Of a stretch of DNA of 60,725 bases, positions 1 to 8,788 are shown one piece after another (the stretch's first letter is position 1; each line of letters begins with the position of its first letter). The position numbers and the translations under genes are program-made. Source of the DNA: a bacterium (GTDB taxonomy: Bacteria; UBA6262; WVXT01); the NCBI GenBank assembly GCA_011773355.1, contig WVXT01000082.1:2404-63128 (forward strand). The letters run 5' to 3'. The notes under the pieces were generated by a model. It was not told the origin of the DNA. It saw only the letters and a program-made list of their open reading frames with translations, and made no database searches.

Positions 1-79
1 GGGCCGGAGAGGCAAATTTCTTGCCTGTAGCGCTTATCCCAAATGCAAAAGCACTAAGTCAATTCCGAAAAAAGAATAG
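1..79 (+). CDS. topA: DNA topoisomerase I, C-terminal end (partial)
   Basis: Only the last 25 codons are present, read from base 2 to the TAG at 77-79. The peptide contains GRRGKFLACSAYPKCKS, the typical second half of a TopA C-terminal zinc ribbon (a Cys pair spaced C-x5-C after a G-x-F-L core). In the family this ribbon binds single-stranded DNA behind the relaxation domain. topA followed by a xerC-type recombinase is a widespread bacterial gene order, which supports the call. The catalytic part lies outside the window, so nothing can be said of its integrity. Confidence 0.85.
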   Translation, partial: GRRGKFLACSAYPKCKSTKSIPKKE

Positions 80-104
80 ACGGGACTGAGAGAGTGTGCC
101 CGCT

Positions 105-1031
105 ATGGCAATGGAACTCTATCTGGACAAATTTATTACGCACTTAAGAGTGGAAAGGAATTTTTCCCCGCATACCCTGGTGAGTTATCAAGGAGATCTG
201 AAAAATTTCCTCAATTTCTTGAAAAGAGACAGGATAGATAGTTTCCCCGGGGTTGATCGTTTGCAGGTGAGAAAGTTTCTTGCTCAGCTTGCAAATAGAA
301 ATCTTAAAAAGAGCACCATTGCCAGGAAACTTTCCAGCATCCGCTCATTCTTCGGTTTTTTGACACGGGAAAAGATCATAGCGCAAAATCCGACTATTCA
401 TATTCCTACGCCAAAACGAATGAAGAAAGTACCTTCTTTTCTGGATTTGCATGAAGTGAAGCTGCTGTTGCTATTGCCTAACAGGAGAACTCTTCTGGGC
501 CTGAGGGACAGGGCAATTCTGGAAGTATTATATGGTGCGGGCCTGAGAGTGAGTGAGTTGGTAAACCTGAATGTAAGCGATGTTGATATGTTGGGTGGGG
601 TGATTAAGGTAAAAGGTAAAGGGGCAAAAGAAAGGATAGTGCCCATCGGAGAGAAGGGACTTGACTCTATCGGGAGCTATTTGAGGATGCGGCAATTACC
701 AGGGAAATCCGCTTTTTCCCGGGTTAAGAATTTCCAGAATTTGTCTTATAGCAAGGAACCATTGTTTTTGAATTTTCAGGGCTCGCGGTTAAATACGCAA
801 AGCATAAACCGGCTTGTTCACAAATACATCGGGCTTGCCAGTATCAAGAAGGGAGTGACTCCGCATACTCTAAGACATACATTTGCCACACATCTATTAG
901 ATGCTGGCTGTGATTTAAGAGCGGTACAGGAGATGTTGGGACACGTCAGCCTATCTACTACTCAAATATATACCCACGTAACCACGGAGAGATTAAAGAG
1001 AATTTATAAGAAGTATCATCCTCGCGCGTGA
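105..1031 (+). CDS. xerC: Tyrosine recombinase XerC
   Basis: A 308-residue site-specific recombinase of the length usual for XerC/XerD, which resolves chromosome dimers at dif with FtsK. Residues 1-90 form the SAM-like DNA-binding core domain; the catalytic half carries Arg in GLRVSEL, Lys in KGKGAKERIVPIG, HTLRH and LGHVSLSTTQIYTHV with the nucleophilic Tyr. The frame is open from a GTG at 96, but ATG 105 (or ATG 111) gives the normal N-terminus; no strong Shine-Dalgarno decides. It lies 25 bases after topA. A second family member is at 31918 (xerD) and ftsK is at 25387, so the dimer-resolution set is in one window. XerC versus XerD is assigned mainly from the topA neighbourhood. Confidence 0.9.
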   Translation: MAMELYLDKFITHLRVERNFSPHTLVSYQGDLKNFLNFLKRDRIDSFPGVDRLQVRKFLAQLANRNLKKSTIARKLSSIRSFFGFLTREKIIAQNPTIHIPTPKRMKKVPSFLDLHEVKLLLLLPNRRTLLGLRDRAILEVLYGAGLRVSELVNLNVSDVDMLGGVIKVKGKGAKERIVPIGEKGLDSIGSYLRMRQLPGKSAFSRVKNFQNLSYSKEPLFLNFQGSRLNTQSINRLVHKYIGLASIKKGVTPHTLRHTFATHLLDAGCDLRAVQEMLGHVSLSTTQIYTHVTTERLKRIYKKYHPRA

Positions 1032-1118
1032 ATAATTTTGAAAAGTTCTTTTTAGCGAAATGGGTGCTGGCTAATGAAAAACGACGGTTCTTGAGGTTTT
1101 GACCGGGGAGAAGGAACC

Positions 1119-2132
1119 TTGAGGGAGAACGTAAAAATTCTCATGGAAGAGACGGGCTGTGATGAAGGCCAGGCGGAGCTGGCTCTTCATTCTACGGGAA
1201 ATAACTTAGAAAAAGCCATAAAATCGATAAATTTACTTCTCAGATATATTGTGGTACTTAAAGGGAAATTTATATGCGACCAGACCAATGTTTATGGTCA
1301 GTTCATAGTAATCAGCCATCTCCAGCAAAAGAGAGTAGTTCGTTTGGGTGCAATAGTCACCTACGACCCTGCAATTTACCAGGGAACCCTCGATTGTAAA
1401 TGGCGCGACTTCGAAAAGAGGCTCTATGCGGATCGTCTCAGCGAGGGTTGTGCGCATGAGTTAATTCAGAAGCTGGAGCAGAATTTGAACTGGCAGATAG
1501 CCAGCGATTACAGAAAGTCTTTCTTCCAGAATCTGAAAGATAGAAATTACGAAGAGACTATAGGTATCCTTGAATCAATCATCAGTAAATCTTTGGAGGA
1601 CTCCAGGCTAAAAGTAGAAATGGATGTCGAGGAGCTTAATTTGAGTCAATTTAAGTTTCCTCAAGAGCCACCCATTCTTGCAGAGGGAAGGGTTAATCCC
1701 TCCTTGAACGAGGCCGGGGAATCGGCTGGTAGAAAAGAGAGCACAATCGTTTTAAACACAGAGTTGGTTACCGACGGTTCTTCTTCGTCAGTAGAGATTG
1801 AGAAACTAAGAAAAAACGACTTGATTTTGGTGAAGATTCTGGATTCGCGGGATATTGCTCAGTATCTTTCCCGTCTTTTGGGGGGATGCAAGGGCGAGGA
1901 GGTAGTTCCTCTATCTGCAATAGTGGAAGAAGTAAGGGACCAGGGAAAGCAATGGGTGGTAAGGACAAGGTTCAGCCCGGGCATATCAGGTGTGGCTCTC
2001 GTGGAAAAGAGAGCAACAGTCAGAAGGCTAAAGTCTGAGAAGTTCACAATAGAGAAAAAGAAATTCTATCTGGGGATTTTGGGACTGGCCTTAATTCTGG
2101 GAATAATCTTGTATATTCTGATACGTCGGTAA
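1119..2132 (+). CDS. UBA-like domain protein with C-terminal membrane anchor, unknown function
   Basis: I do not recognise this 337-residue protein as a whole. Residues 1-40 look like a UBA/TS-N type three-helix domain ([15 protein letters not shown] then [10 protein letters not shown]), the fold that opens EF-Ts. The middle (about 40-180) is a soluble region of mixed strand and helix with no motif I can name; about 185-230 is a Ser/Glu-rich linker; a second folded region follows (about 230-310); and one hydrophobic helix with basic tail ends the chain (about 316-334, then IRR). No signal peptide is seen, so a tail-anchored inner-membrane protein facing the cytoplasm is the likely topology. 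Start is TTG at 1119 with GGGGAGAAGGA just upstream. It sits between xerC and rpsB (10 bases before rpsB), the place held by hslV/hslU/codY in some bacteria, so it is probably co-transcribed with the translation genes. Confidence 0.75.
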   Translation: MRENVKILMEETGCDEGQAELALHSTGNNLEKAIKSINLLLRYIVVLKGKFICDQTNVYGQFIVISHLQQKRVVRLGAIVTYDPAIYQGTLDCKWRDFEKRLYADRLSEGCAHELIQKLEQNLNWQIASDYRKSFFQNLKDRNYEETIGILESIISKSLEDSRLKVEMDVEELNLSQFKFPQEPPILAEGRVNPSLNEAGESAGRKESTIVLNTELVTDGSSSSVEIEKLRKNDLILVKILDSRDIAQYLSRLLGGCKGEEVVPLSAIVEEVRDQGKQWVVRTRFSPGISGVALVEKRATVRRLKSEKFTIEKKKFYLGILGLALILGIILYILIRR

Positions 2133-2142
2133 AGGAGGTAGA

Positions 2143-2976
2143 ATGGCGATTGCAACTATGAAACAGTTATTGGAAGCAGGAGTCCACTTTGGACATCAGA
2201 CCAAAAGGTGGAATCCTAAAATGGCTCAGTATATCTTCGGTGCTCGTAACAACATCCACATTATCGACTTGCAAAAGACTTTGGCGAAGATAAAAGAAGC
2301 TTATAAGTTCGTTCGCAACATCGTAGCCAACAATCAGACGGTGCTGTTTGTGGGAACCAAACGTCAGGCCATGGAGATCATAAAAGAAGAAGCAGAAAGG
2401 TGCGGGATGTTTTACGTCAATCAACGGTGGTGGGGAGGAATGTTGACCAATTTTTCCACCATTCGCCAGAGCGTGGAGCGACTGAAGAAACTGGAGCAAC
2501 TGCAGCAAGAATCAGAGTCTACTACTCTCACCAAGAAGGAATTGGTCAGGATAGAGAAGGAAAAATTGAAGCTGGTAAGAGGGCTGTCGGGGATTAGAGA
2601 TATGGAGGACCTGCCGGGAACGATCTTTGTTATCGATCCTCCTCAGGAGGCAATTGCCGTCTCCGAAGCAATTAAACTGGAAATTCCAGTTGTTGCCTTG
2701 GTGGACACGAATTGTGACCCTGAGGGTATAACTTATGTAATTCCCGGAAACGATGATGCTATCAGGTCAATTAAGTTAATTACTCACATAATCGCGGAAG
2801 CGGTGATTGAGGGTAAAGAGTTAAGAGAAAAAGAGGAGGTTATTGAAGAAGCAAAAGAAGAACTTCCTAAAGAAGAAGTAGCAGAAGAAGCCGGGGAAGA
2901 AAAAGATATAGATTTAGAAAAGGAAGGAGAAATGGATGCAGATAAGCAAGGACTTGATTCGGGAACTTCGGAATAA
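2143..2976 (+). CDS. rpsB: 30S ribosomal protein S2
   Basis: A 277-residue S2, part of the small-subunit head/platform. The N-terminus [19 protein letters not shown] and the [18 protein letters not shown] and [11 protein letters not shown] segments are family signatures. After about residue 225 it has a Glu/Lys-rich acidic tail of roughly 50 residues, a variable feature of S2 in many phyla. A strong AAAGGAGGT site precedes the ATG. The 3' end overlaps tsf by 41 bases out of frame, so part of the acidic tail is constrained by the tsf start; rpsB and tsf are normally separated by an intergenic region. Confidence 0.98.
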   Translation: MAIATMKQLLEAGVHFGHQTKRWNPKMAQYIFGARNNIHIIDLQKTLAKIKEAYKFVRNIVANNQTVLFVGTKRQAMEIIKEEAERCGMFYVNQRWWGGMLTNFSTIRQSVERLKKLEQLQQESESTTLTKKELVRIEKEKLKLVRGLSGIRDMEDLPGTIFVIDPPQEAIAVSEAIKLEIPVVALVDTNCDPEGITYVIPGNDDAIRSIKLITHIIAEAVIEGKELREKEEVIEEAKEELPKEEVAEEAGEEKDIDLEKEGEMDADKQGLDSGTSE

Positions 2977-3532
2977 GACGGGTGCGGGGGTAATGGATTG
3001 TAAACAGGCGTTATCAGAGGCTGGTGGAGATATTCAAAAGGCTCAGGATATTTTGAGAGCGAAAGGTAGTATCGTAGCCATCAAACGTTCCGCCAGAGAC
3101 ACAAAAGAAGGGTTGGTCTCTTCCTATGTTCATAGTGGAAGTAAATTGGGTGTTTTGTTGGAGATGAATTGCGAGACCGATTTCGTTGCCAAAACTAGTG
3201 AGTTTTCCCAACTGGCAAAAGAATTAGCAATGCAAATAGCAGCCATGGACCCTCTGTGGATTAAACCTGAAGACGTACCCAAAGAAGTTATTGAAAAGGA
3301 AAAGGAAATATATAAGAAACAAGCACAAGAATCAGGGAAGCCGGAAAAGGTCATAGACAAGATTGCTCAAGGTAGACTGGAAAAATATTTTACTCAAGTC
3401 TGTCTTCTAGAACAACCGTATATAAAAGATCCTAAACTCAAGGTCAAAGACCTTATAACAGAAACGGTCACCAAACTGGGAGAAAATATTAGAGTGGGGC
3501 GGTTTACTCGTTTTAAGGTAGGAGAGGAATAG
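2936..3532 (+). CDS. tsf: Elongation factor Ts (short form)
   Basis: A 198-residue EF-Ts, the nucleotide exchange factor that reloads EF-Tu with GTP. Residues 1-45 are the TS-N (UBA-like) domain, then the core with TDFVA at 81-85, the segment that displaces Mg-GDP in EF-Tu. The length matches the short Thermus-type form, lacking the duplicated core of the E. coli protein (about 283 residues). Start ATG 2936 lies inside rpsB with AGGAAGGAGA at 2921-2930, 5 bases upstream; the in-frame rpsB ATG at 2932 is a different frame. The overlap implies translational coupling of S2 and EF-Ts. Confidence 0.97.
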   Translation: MQISKDLIRELRNKTGAGVMDCKQALSEAGGDIQKAQDILRAKGSIVAIKRSARDTKEGLVSSYVHSGSKLGVLLEMNCETDFVAKTSEFSQLAKELAMQIAAMDPLWIKPEDVPKEVIEKEKEIYKKQAQESGKPEKVIDKIAQGRLEKYFTQVCLLEQPYIKDPKLKVKDLITETVTKLGENIRVGRFTRFKVGEE

Positions 3533-3538
3533 AAAGTA

Positions 3539-3566
3539 GGAGTTCCCGAATTCATCGCGGGACTCC
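3539..3566 (+). other. Hairpin between tsf and pyrH
   Basis: GGAGT-T-CCCG pairs with CGGG-ACTCC around a 9-base loop: a 9-pair stem with one bulged T. No U-tract of terminator quality follows (AGAAATTTTG), so it is more likely an mRNA processing or stability structure between the tsf stop (3532) and the pyrH Shine-Dalgarno (AAAGGAGGGAGGG, 3605-3617) than a terminator. Confidence 0.45.
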
Positions 3567-3618
3567 AGAAATTTTGAAGACCCCGGTAAATTAGGGAAAA
3601 GATAAAGGAGGGAGGGAA

Positions 3619-4332
3619 ATGCCAAAAGTCAAATATAAGCGGGTCATTTTGAAAATGAGCGGGGAAGTCCTAATGGGCACACACAAATATGGAATAGATC
3701 CCCAAGCGATTAAATTCTTTGCTGGCGAAATAGGAAAGGCTTATTCTCTGGGTGTGCAACTTGCCGTGGTAGTGGGTGGGGGGAATATATGGAGAGGGAT
3801 TTCCCCTTTTGCCCAGGAGATTGACAGAGTTACGGCCGACTACATGGGAATGTTGGCAACAATAATTAATGGGTTGGCTTTTCAGGATTCGTTGGAAGAG
3901 CTGGGAATTCCTACCAGAGTGCAAACGGCGATAGAGATAGCCAAACTTGCGGAGCCTTTTATTCGCCGTAGAGCAATTCGCCACTTGGAAAAGAAAAGGA
4001 TAGTTATTTTTGCTGGAGGAACAGGGAACCCTTATTTCACGACTGACACAGCTTCGGCGTTACGAGCAGTAGAAATTGGTGCTGAAATAATTTTGAAAGC
4101 GACTAAGGTTGATGGCGTTTATGACAAAGATCCCCTAAGGTATAAGAAAGCCAAGAAATTCAGCAGCCTCACCTTTATGGAGGCAATAAATCGTCGATTG
4201 AAGGTTGTGGATGCAACGGCGCTTTCCCTTTGCTGGGAAAACAAAATACCCCTTATGGTATTCAATATAAATAAAGCTGGGCAGATTAAAAAAGCGGTCT
4301 GTGGAGAAAAAATAGGTACGATAATCAAATAA
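3619..4332 (+). CDS. pyrH: Uridylate kinase
   Basis: A 237-residue bacterial UMP kinase of the amino-acid-kinase fold, making UDP from UMP for nucleotide-sugar and RNA synthesis; bacterial enzymes are homohexamers controlled by GTP and UTP. Seen: the opening KRVILKMSGE (K and G contact phosphates), VVVGGGNIWRG, DYMGMLATIINGLAFQD, and GGTGNPYFTTDTASALRA, all PyrH signatures. The length is normal. It has a strong Shine-Dalgarno and lies in the classic order rpsB-tsf-pyrH-frr, which links UMP kinase to translation genes across bacteria. Confidence 0.98.
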   Translation: MPKVKYKRVILKMSGEVLMGTHKYGIDPQAIKFFAGEIGKAYSLGVQLAVVVGGGNIWRGISPFAQEIDRVTADYMGMLATIINGLAFQDSLEELGIPTRVQTAIEIAKLAEPFIRRRAIRHLEKKRIVIFAGGTGNPYFTTDTASALRAVEIGAEIILKATKVDGVYDKDPLRYKKAKKFSSLTFMEAINRRLKVVDATALSLCWENKIPLMVFNINKAGQIKKAVCGEKIGTIIK

Positions 4333-4348
4333 GGAGAGAATATCGCCT

Positions 4349-4906
4349 ATGGCAAAGAAGATTTATGATAAAGTTAAACTGCAAATGGAAAAAGCAATCG
4401 AGAATTTGAAGCACGAATTCACCATTATTCGTACTGGTCGCGCTTCCACTGCTCTGTTAGAAGGTATTCGAGTTGCCTATTATGGAGCGCAAGTCCCCAT
4501 CACTCAGGTTGCCAATGTTGTTATCCCCGAGGTAAGATTAATCGAGATAAAACCCTGGGATAAAAGTGTTCTTCCAGAGATAGAAAAGGCAATCAGAAAG
4601 TCTGATTTGGGATTGAGCCCGCTCAACGACGGGAAAATTGTTCGCCTAAAAATACCGGCGTTAACTGAAGAACGCCGCAGGGAACTTGTAAAGAGGATCG
4701 GAAAGATTGCTGAGGACCACAGGGTGGAACTGCGGAACATTAGAAGACAAGCCAAAGAAGATTTGAAGGAATTGGAAACAAAAAAAGTGATTTCAGAAGA
4801 CGAGAGGTTTAAGGCTACAGAAAAAATTGGTCAGCTAACGAACGAATATATTGGGAAAATTGATGAATCTCTGGTGCATAAAGAGAAAGAGATAATGGAA
4901 GTATAA
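4349..4906 (+). CDS. frr: Ribosome recycling factor
   Basis: A 185-residue RRF that, with EF-G, splits post-termination ribosomes. The long helical arm is recognisable from FTIIRTGRAST near residue 30 (the conserved R-T-G-R), the small beta domain from VAYYGAQVPITQVANV, and the C-terminal helices from ALTEERRRELVKR and VELRNIRRQA. The length is typical. It is 16 bases after pyrH, with a purine-rich site (AAGGAGAG) in the gap. Confidence 0.98.
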   Translation: MAKKIYDKVKLQMEKAIENLKHEFTIIRTGRASTALLEGIRVAYYGAQVPITQVANVVIPEVRLIEIKPWDKSVLPEIEKAIRKSDLGLSPLNDGKIVRLKIPALTEERRRELVKRIGKIAEDHRVELRNIRRQAKEDLKELETKKVISEDERFKATEKIGQLTNEYIGKIDESLVHKEKEIMEV

Positions 4907-4968
4907 TAAATAAATTTCAAATTTCATATTTCATATGATAGAAATAGTGTGGCAAGTGGGAGAAGGGG

Positions 4969-5715
4969 TTGGCTGAATATAAGGAACTTCTTAAGCTAAT
5001 TGACAGAACAAGACTTCCTCAACATATAGCAATAATCATGGACGGTAACGGTCGTTGGGCAAAGAAACATAACCGTAGACGAATTGAGGGTCACCTGGAA
5101 GGTGCAAAGGCAATAAGAAGAGTCGTGAGATTCTGTGGAGAAATAGGAATTAAGATACTTACACTTTTTGCTTTTTCCACGGAGAACTGGAACAGACCCA
5201 AAAGAGAAATTCAGGCTTTGATGAATCTGCTGTACAAATTCTTAAAGGAGGAAACAAATAATCTCCGAAAGAATAACATTAAGCTCGTCGTCTCCGGGCA
5301 GGTAGAGAGGTTACCCTCTAAGGTGCGTGCTGAGTTATCTAGCTCGATAGATGGGACCAAGGAAAATAGTGGACTAATTCTGAATTTAGCTCTGAGTTAT
5401 GGTGGCCGGGAAGAGATAGTTCGTGCCTGTCGGGAGATTGCTAAACAGGTTTGTAATAGAAGAGAAAAATTCAAAGATATAAATGAACAATTTTTTAACG
5501 AGTATCTTTATACCAGCGGTCTACCCGACCCCGACCTGTTGATTCGTACCAGTGGTGAATTCAGGATAAGTAACTTTCTTCTGTGGCAAATTGCTTATTC
5601 CGAAATTTACGTTACCCCGGTTCTCTGGCCAGATTTCAATCGGCGGGATTTACTTTTGGCACTTATAGATTATCAAAGGAGGGAGCGTCGTTTTGGTAGG
5701 GTGAAAAGCGGATAA
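4969..5715 (+). CDS. uppS: Isoprenyl transferase (undecaprenyl diphosphate synthase)
   Basis: A 248-residue cis-prenyltransferase that extends farnesyl diphosphate with isopentenyl diphosphate to the C55 carrier lipid used for peptidoglycan and O-antigen. IIMDGNGRWAKK (Asp25 binds Mg) and LTLFAFSTENWNRP are present near the N-terminus, and RTSGEFRISNFLLWQ with EIYVTPVLWPDF near the C-terminus. The start is TTG 4969 with GGGAGAAG close upstream; no ATG fits. The next gene, cdsA, is 8 bases downstream; frr-uppS-cdsA-dxr-rseP is a common bacterial order. Confidence 0.96.
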   Translation: MAEYKELLKLIDRTRLPQHIAIIMDGNGRWAKKHNRRRIEGHLEGAKAIRRVVRFCGEIGIKILTLFAFSTENWNRPKREIQALMNLLYKFLKEETNNLRKNNIKLVVSGQVERLPSKVRAELSSSIDGTKENSGLILNLALSYGGREEIVRACREIAKQVCNRREKFKDINEQFFNEYLYTSGLPDPDLLIRTSGEFRISNFLLWQIAYSEIYVTPVLWPDFNRRDLLLALIDYQRRERRFGRVKSG

Positions 5716-5723
5716 GGGAGATA

Positions 5724-6563
5724 ATGGAACGAATAAAGACACCATTAATTATTATACCCATATTGCTGTTGATAATACATTGGGGAATTATCCCCTTTTT
5801 TCTTTTAGTCCTGGCCGGAGTTATTTTAGCTCTTTTTGAATTTTATCATTTGATGGAGAGGAGAAATTACCATCCCCAGAAGTTCTTAGGAGTGCTGGGA
5901 GGTTTTTTCCTTTGTCTCAGCTTTTTTCTCTTTCGTGGAAAGTTATCTGGCGGGCTGGGCGGGTTCGTTGTTACTATATTTTTGTTTTTGGTCTTAATTG
6001 ACGTAATTTTGAAGAAAGAAATCAAATTCGGTGTCTCTTCTGTTTCAGTAACTTTCCTGGGAATATTTTATATCTCTTGGCTGTTGAGCCATTTGATTCT
6101 CCTTCGTGACCTTCGCCCGCATGGAGAAGGACTGATATACCTTCTATTTATAACTACCTGGTGTGTGGATACTGGCGCATTTTGGGCAGGAACAAGGTTT
6201 GGACGACATAAGTTGAGCCGTCTCATCAGTCCCAATAAGTCTTGGGAAGGAGCCATCGCTGGCTTGCTTACAGGGATTGGTGTAGTCTTTGGTATGCGAG
6301 CGCTATTGGGAGCACAATTTTTCGCCCGCCTCAATTTAGACCTCAATTTTATTACCCCTATGGAATGTCTGGTCATCGGGCTTCTTTTGGGAATTGGTGG
6401 ACAGGTGGGAGACCTGGCTGAATCGCTGATCAAGAGAAATGCCGGGGTGAAGGATTCGGGTAATCTCTTTCCTGGTGGACACGGAGGAATGTTAGACAAA
6501 GCAGATAGTCTGATGTTCAACGGACCCCTACTGTATTACTATGTCCAGTTATTCTTGCGCTGA
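5724..6563 (+). CDS. cdsA: Phosphatidate cytidylyltransferase
   Basis: A 279-residue polytopic membrane enzyme (seven or eight hydrophobic segments) that makes CDP-diacylglycerol, the branch point for phospholipids; PgsA (29145) uses its product. The C-terminal signature is present: SLIKRNAGVKDSGNLF and PGGHGGMLDKADSL. The usual D-R-x-D of the CDS signature reads D-K-A-D here, a conservative change. Central PNKSWEGAIAG is also typical. The ATG has AAGGGAG upstream. Confidence 0.94.
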   Translation: MERIKTPLIIIPILLLIIHWGIIPFFLLVLAGVILALFEFYHLMERRNYHPQKFLGVLGGFFLCLSFFLFRGKLSGGLGGFVVTIFLFLVLIDVILKKEIKFGVSSVSVTFLGIFYISWLLSHLILLRDLRPHGEGLIYLLFITTWCVDTGAFWAGTRFGRHKLSRLISPNKSWEGAIAGLLTGIGVVFGMRALLGAQFFARLNLDLNFITPMECLVIGLLLGIGGQVGDLAESLIKRNAGVKDSGNLFPGGHGGMLDKADSLMFNGPLLYYYVQLFLR

Positions 6564-6575
6564 GGTGAAGATAAC

Positions 6576-7736
6576 TTGAAAAAGATTGCTGTTCTGGGCT
6601 CGACTGGTTCTATAGGGGTTAATACGTTAAATGTGATAAGGAAACTGGGCAAAGGTTATAAAATCATAGGAATCTCTGCCCAGAAGAATGTCGACTTATT
6701 AATAAAACAGATAATTGAATTTAGACCAACAATTGTAGCCCTGGGCAATGAAGCAGCAGCCCGGGAATTGAAAAAAAGACTCCATCGTTTTCGTCCACTT
6801 CCCAGGATCTACGAGGGGACTTCTGGATTAATTGAGCTTGCCCAAAATCCTGCTTCCAATTTTGTCGTTTCTGCTCTGGTGGGCGCAGCCGGGCTTTTAC
6901 CTACGTTAGCAGCAATTGAAGCGGGTAAGGATATCGCCTTGGCCAATAAAGAAATATTGGTGATGGCAGGCGGATTGATTACTACGGCTGCTAAGAAGAT
7001 GGGAACTAAGATTTTACCCCTGGACAGTGAGCATAGTGCCATATTTCAGTGTTTGAGGGCGGAAAAGGTAGATAACGTTAGACGTCTAATATTGACCGCT
7101 TCAGGAGGTCCTTTTTACAAATATAAGAAAAGTCAACTGGAAAAGGTAACTGTGGAAGAGACCCTTCATCACCCGACGTGGCAAATGGGTAAAAAGATCA
7201 CAGTTGACTCAGCAACCCTGATGAACAAGGGTTTAGAAGCGATTGAAGCTACTCACCTCTTCGGTATTGACATCAGCCGCATTGACATTTTGATTCATCC
7301 ACAAGCGACTGTCCATTCATTAGTGGAACTTGTCGACGGCTCGATTTTAGCTCAATTGGCAATTGCTGACATGCGCATTCCCATTCAATTTGCTCTTACC
7401 TATCCTGAACGCTATGTGAGTAAATTGCAAGGATTAAAATTAGAAAAAATAGCACGTCTTAGTTTTCATAAGCCAAATTTAAATAATTTTCCCTGTCTTG
7501 ATTTGGCTCTCAGAGCTGGCAAGATAGGAGGAACGATGCCCGTTGTTTTGAGCGCAGCTGACGAAATAGCCGTAGGGGCTTTTTTGGAGAAAAAAATAAG
7601 ATTTATTGACATTCCCAAAATTATCGAATCAGTAATGGCAGAACATAAGGTGAATAAGAGACCAAGCTTGAAAAAGATTTTAGAAATAAACCAGTGGACA
7701 AGAAATAGGACAAGGGAGAAGATAGAATGTTCTTGA
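6576..7736 (+). CDS. dxr: 1-deoxy-D-xylulose 5-phosphate reductoisomerase
   Basis: A 386-residue enzyme of the non-mevalonate (MEP) isoprenoid route, turning DXP into MEP with NADPH and a divalent metal. Seen: the Rossmann loop GSTGSIGVNTL at residues 8-18, NKEILVMAGG, the metal site DSEHSAIFQ, and the HPTWQMGKKITVDSATLMNK segment of the catalytic loop. The start is TTG 6576 with GAGGTGAAG upstream. ispG at 8789 is a later step of the same route, and uppS uses the product, so this block supplies carrier lipid. It overlaps rseP by 10 bases. Confidence 0.97.
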   Translation: MKKIAVLGSTGSIGVNTLNVIRKLGKGYKIIGISAQKNVDLLIKQIIEFRPTIVALGNEAAARELKKRLHRFRPLPRIYEGTSGLIELAQNPASNFVVSALVGAAGLLPTLAAIEAGKDIALANKEILVMAGGLITTAAKKMGTKILPLDSEHSAIFQCLRAEKVDNVRRLILTASGGPFYKYKKSQLEKVTVEETLHHPTWQMGKKITVDSATLMNKGLEAIEATHLFGIDISRIDILIHPQATVHSLVELVDGSILAQLAIADMRIPIQFALTYPERYVSKLQGLKLEKIARLSFHKPNLNNFPCLDLALRAGKIGGTMPVVLSAADEIAVGAFLEKKIRFIDIPKIIESVMAEHKVNKRPSLKKILEINQWTRNRTREKIECS

Positions 7737-8764
7737 CCATATTTTCCATTGTAATCACTTTTGGTCTGGTAATCTTTTTTCACGAGTTAGGGCACCTTAT
7801 TGCTGCCAAGAGAATGGGAGTGAGAGTGGAGAAGTTCTCTTTAGGATTTGGTCCCGAATGGTTAGGGTTTACCAAAGCCGGGACGCGATACGTAGTCTCT
7901 TTGATTCCTGTAGGTGGTTACGTTAAAATGGCTGGAGAGCATCCTGGAGAGAAGAGAAAGGGAACACCCGATGAATTTCTTTCTCAGAAATGGTGGCGCA
8001 GAATACTTATCGTTGCCTCAGGACCGGCAATGAATTTTATTTTGGCAATCGTTATTTTCTCCGTGATGGCATTTTTTGTGGGGATTATGATTCCTCATTA
8101 CGAATCGACAGAAATTGGTAGCGTGATGCCAGAGATGCCGGCGGAGAAAGCGGGTGTGTTGGAAAAGGATAAGATTATCTCCATAGAGGGAAAGGAAGTC
8201 AATAACTGGAATGAAATGGCAGAAATAATCCATTCTAAGCCCGGCGAAGAGATAAGCATAAGAATATTACGAGGAGAGGAGGAAATACTTCTCAAAATCG
8301 TACCTCGATATGATGAGGTAAGAGGAGTGGGACTAATAGGAATCGGCCCGGCCTGGCATACAAGAAAGTATAATTTCATATCTTCTCTTTTTGCAGGATT
8401 TCAACAGGTAGCGTTCCTGATAGTTCTTACGCTTAAATATATATGGCTTATGCTTCTGGGAGCAGTGAAGCCTGCTGTTACTGGTCCGGTAGGAATTGCC
8501 CAGATGGTGGCTCAAGTGGCGAGGACAGGGGTTTATCAATTATTCTCATTGATTGCATTAATCAGCGCCGAGATTGGTCTGTTTAATCTTTTTCCTATCC
8601 CCCTTCTGGACGGCGGTCATGCTACGTTCTATCTTGTTGAAGGAATTACCGGCAAGCCCGTGGATGAAAAGAAGATGAGAATTGCCCAGGCCATTGGAGC
8701 AGCGATAATCGTTTTTCTTTTGGTTCTGGTTACTTATCAGGATATATTAAGGCTGGGAAAGTAA
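7727..8764 (+). CDS. rseP: RIP metalloprotease RseP (site-2 protease)
   Basis: A 345-residue intramembrane zinc protease. HELGH is at residues 19-23 in the first membrane helix, a single PDZ domain covers about 115-190, and FPIPLLDGGH in a late helix gives the third zinc ligand. Members cut anti-sigma factors or remnant signal peptides in the inner membrane. E. coli RseP has two PDZ domains and about 450 residues; this is the shorter one-PDZ form. It overlaps the dxr end. A second, unrelated-subfamily M50 protein lies at 51856. Confidence 0.95.
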   Translation: MFLTIFSIVITFGLVIFFHELGHLIAAKRMGVRVEKFSLGFGPEWLGFTKAGTRYVVSLIPVGGYVKMAGEHPGEKRKGTPDEFLSQKWWRRILIVASGPAMNFILAIVIFSVMAFFVGIMIPHYESTEIGSVMPEMPAEKAGVLEKDKIISIEGKEVNNWNEMAEIIHSKPGEEISIRILRGEEEILLKIVPRYDEVRGVGLIGIGPAWHTRKYNFISSLFAGFQQVAFLIVLTLKYIWLMLLGAVKPAVTGPVGIAQMVAQVARTGVYQLFSLIALISAEIGLFNLFPIPLLDGGHATFYLVEGITGKPVDEKKMRIAQAIGAAIIVFLLVLVTYQDILRLGK

Positions 8765-8788
8765 AAAAAGGGACAGGTACTTTTTTCT

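Noticed and set aside
3539-3566. The tsf-pyrH hairpin as a terminator
   Set aside because: There is no run of T after the stem, and pyrH follows with a strong ribosome site; it is listed only as a hairpin.
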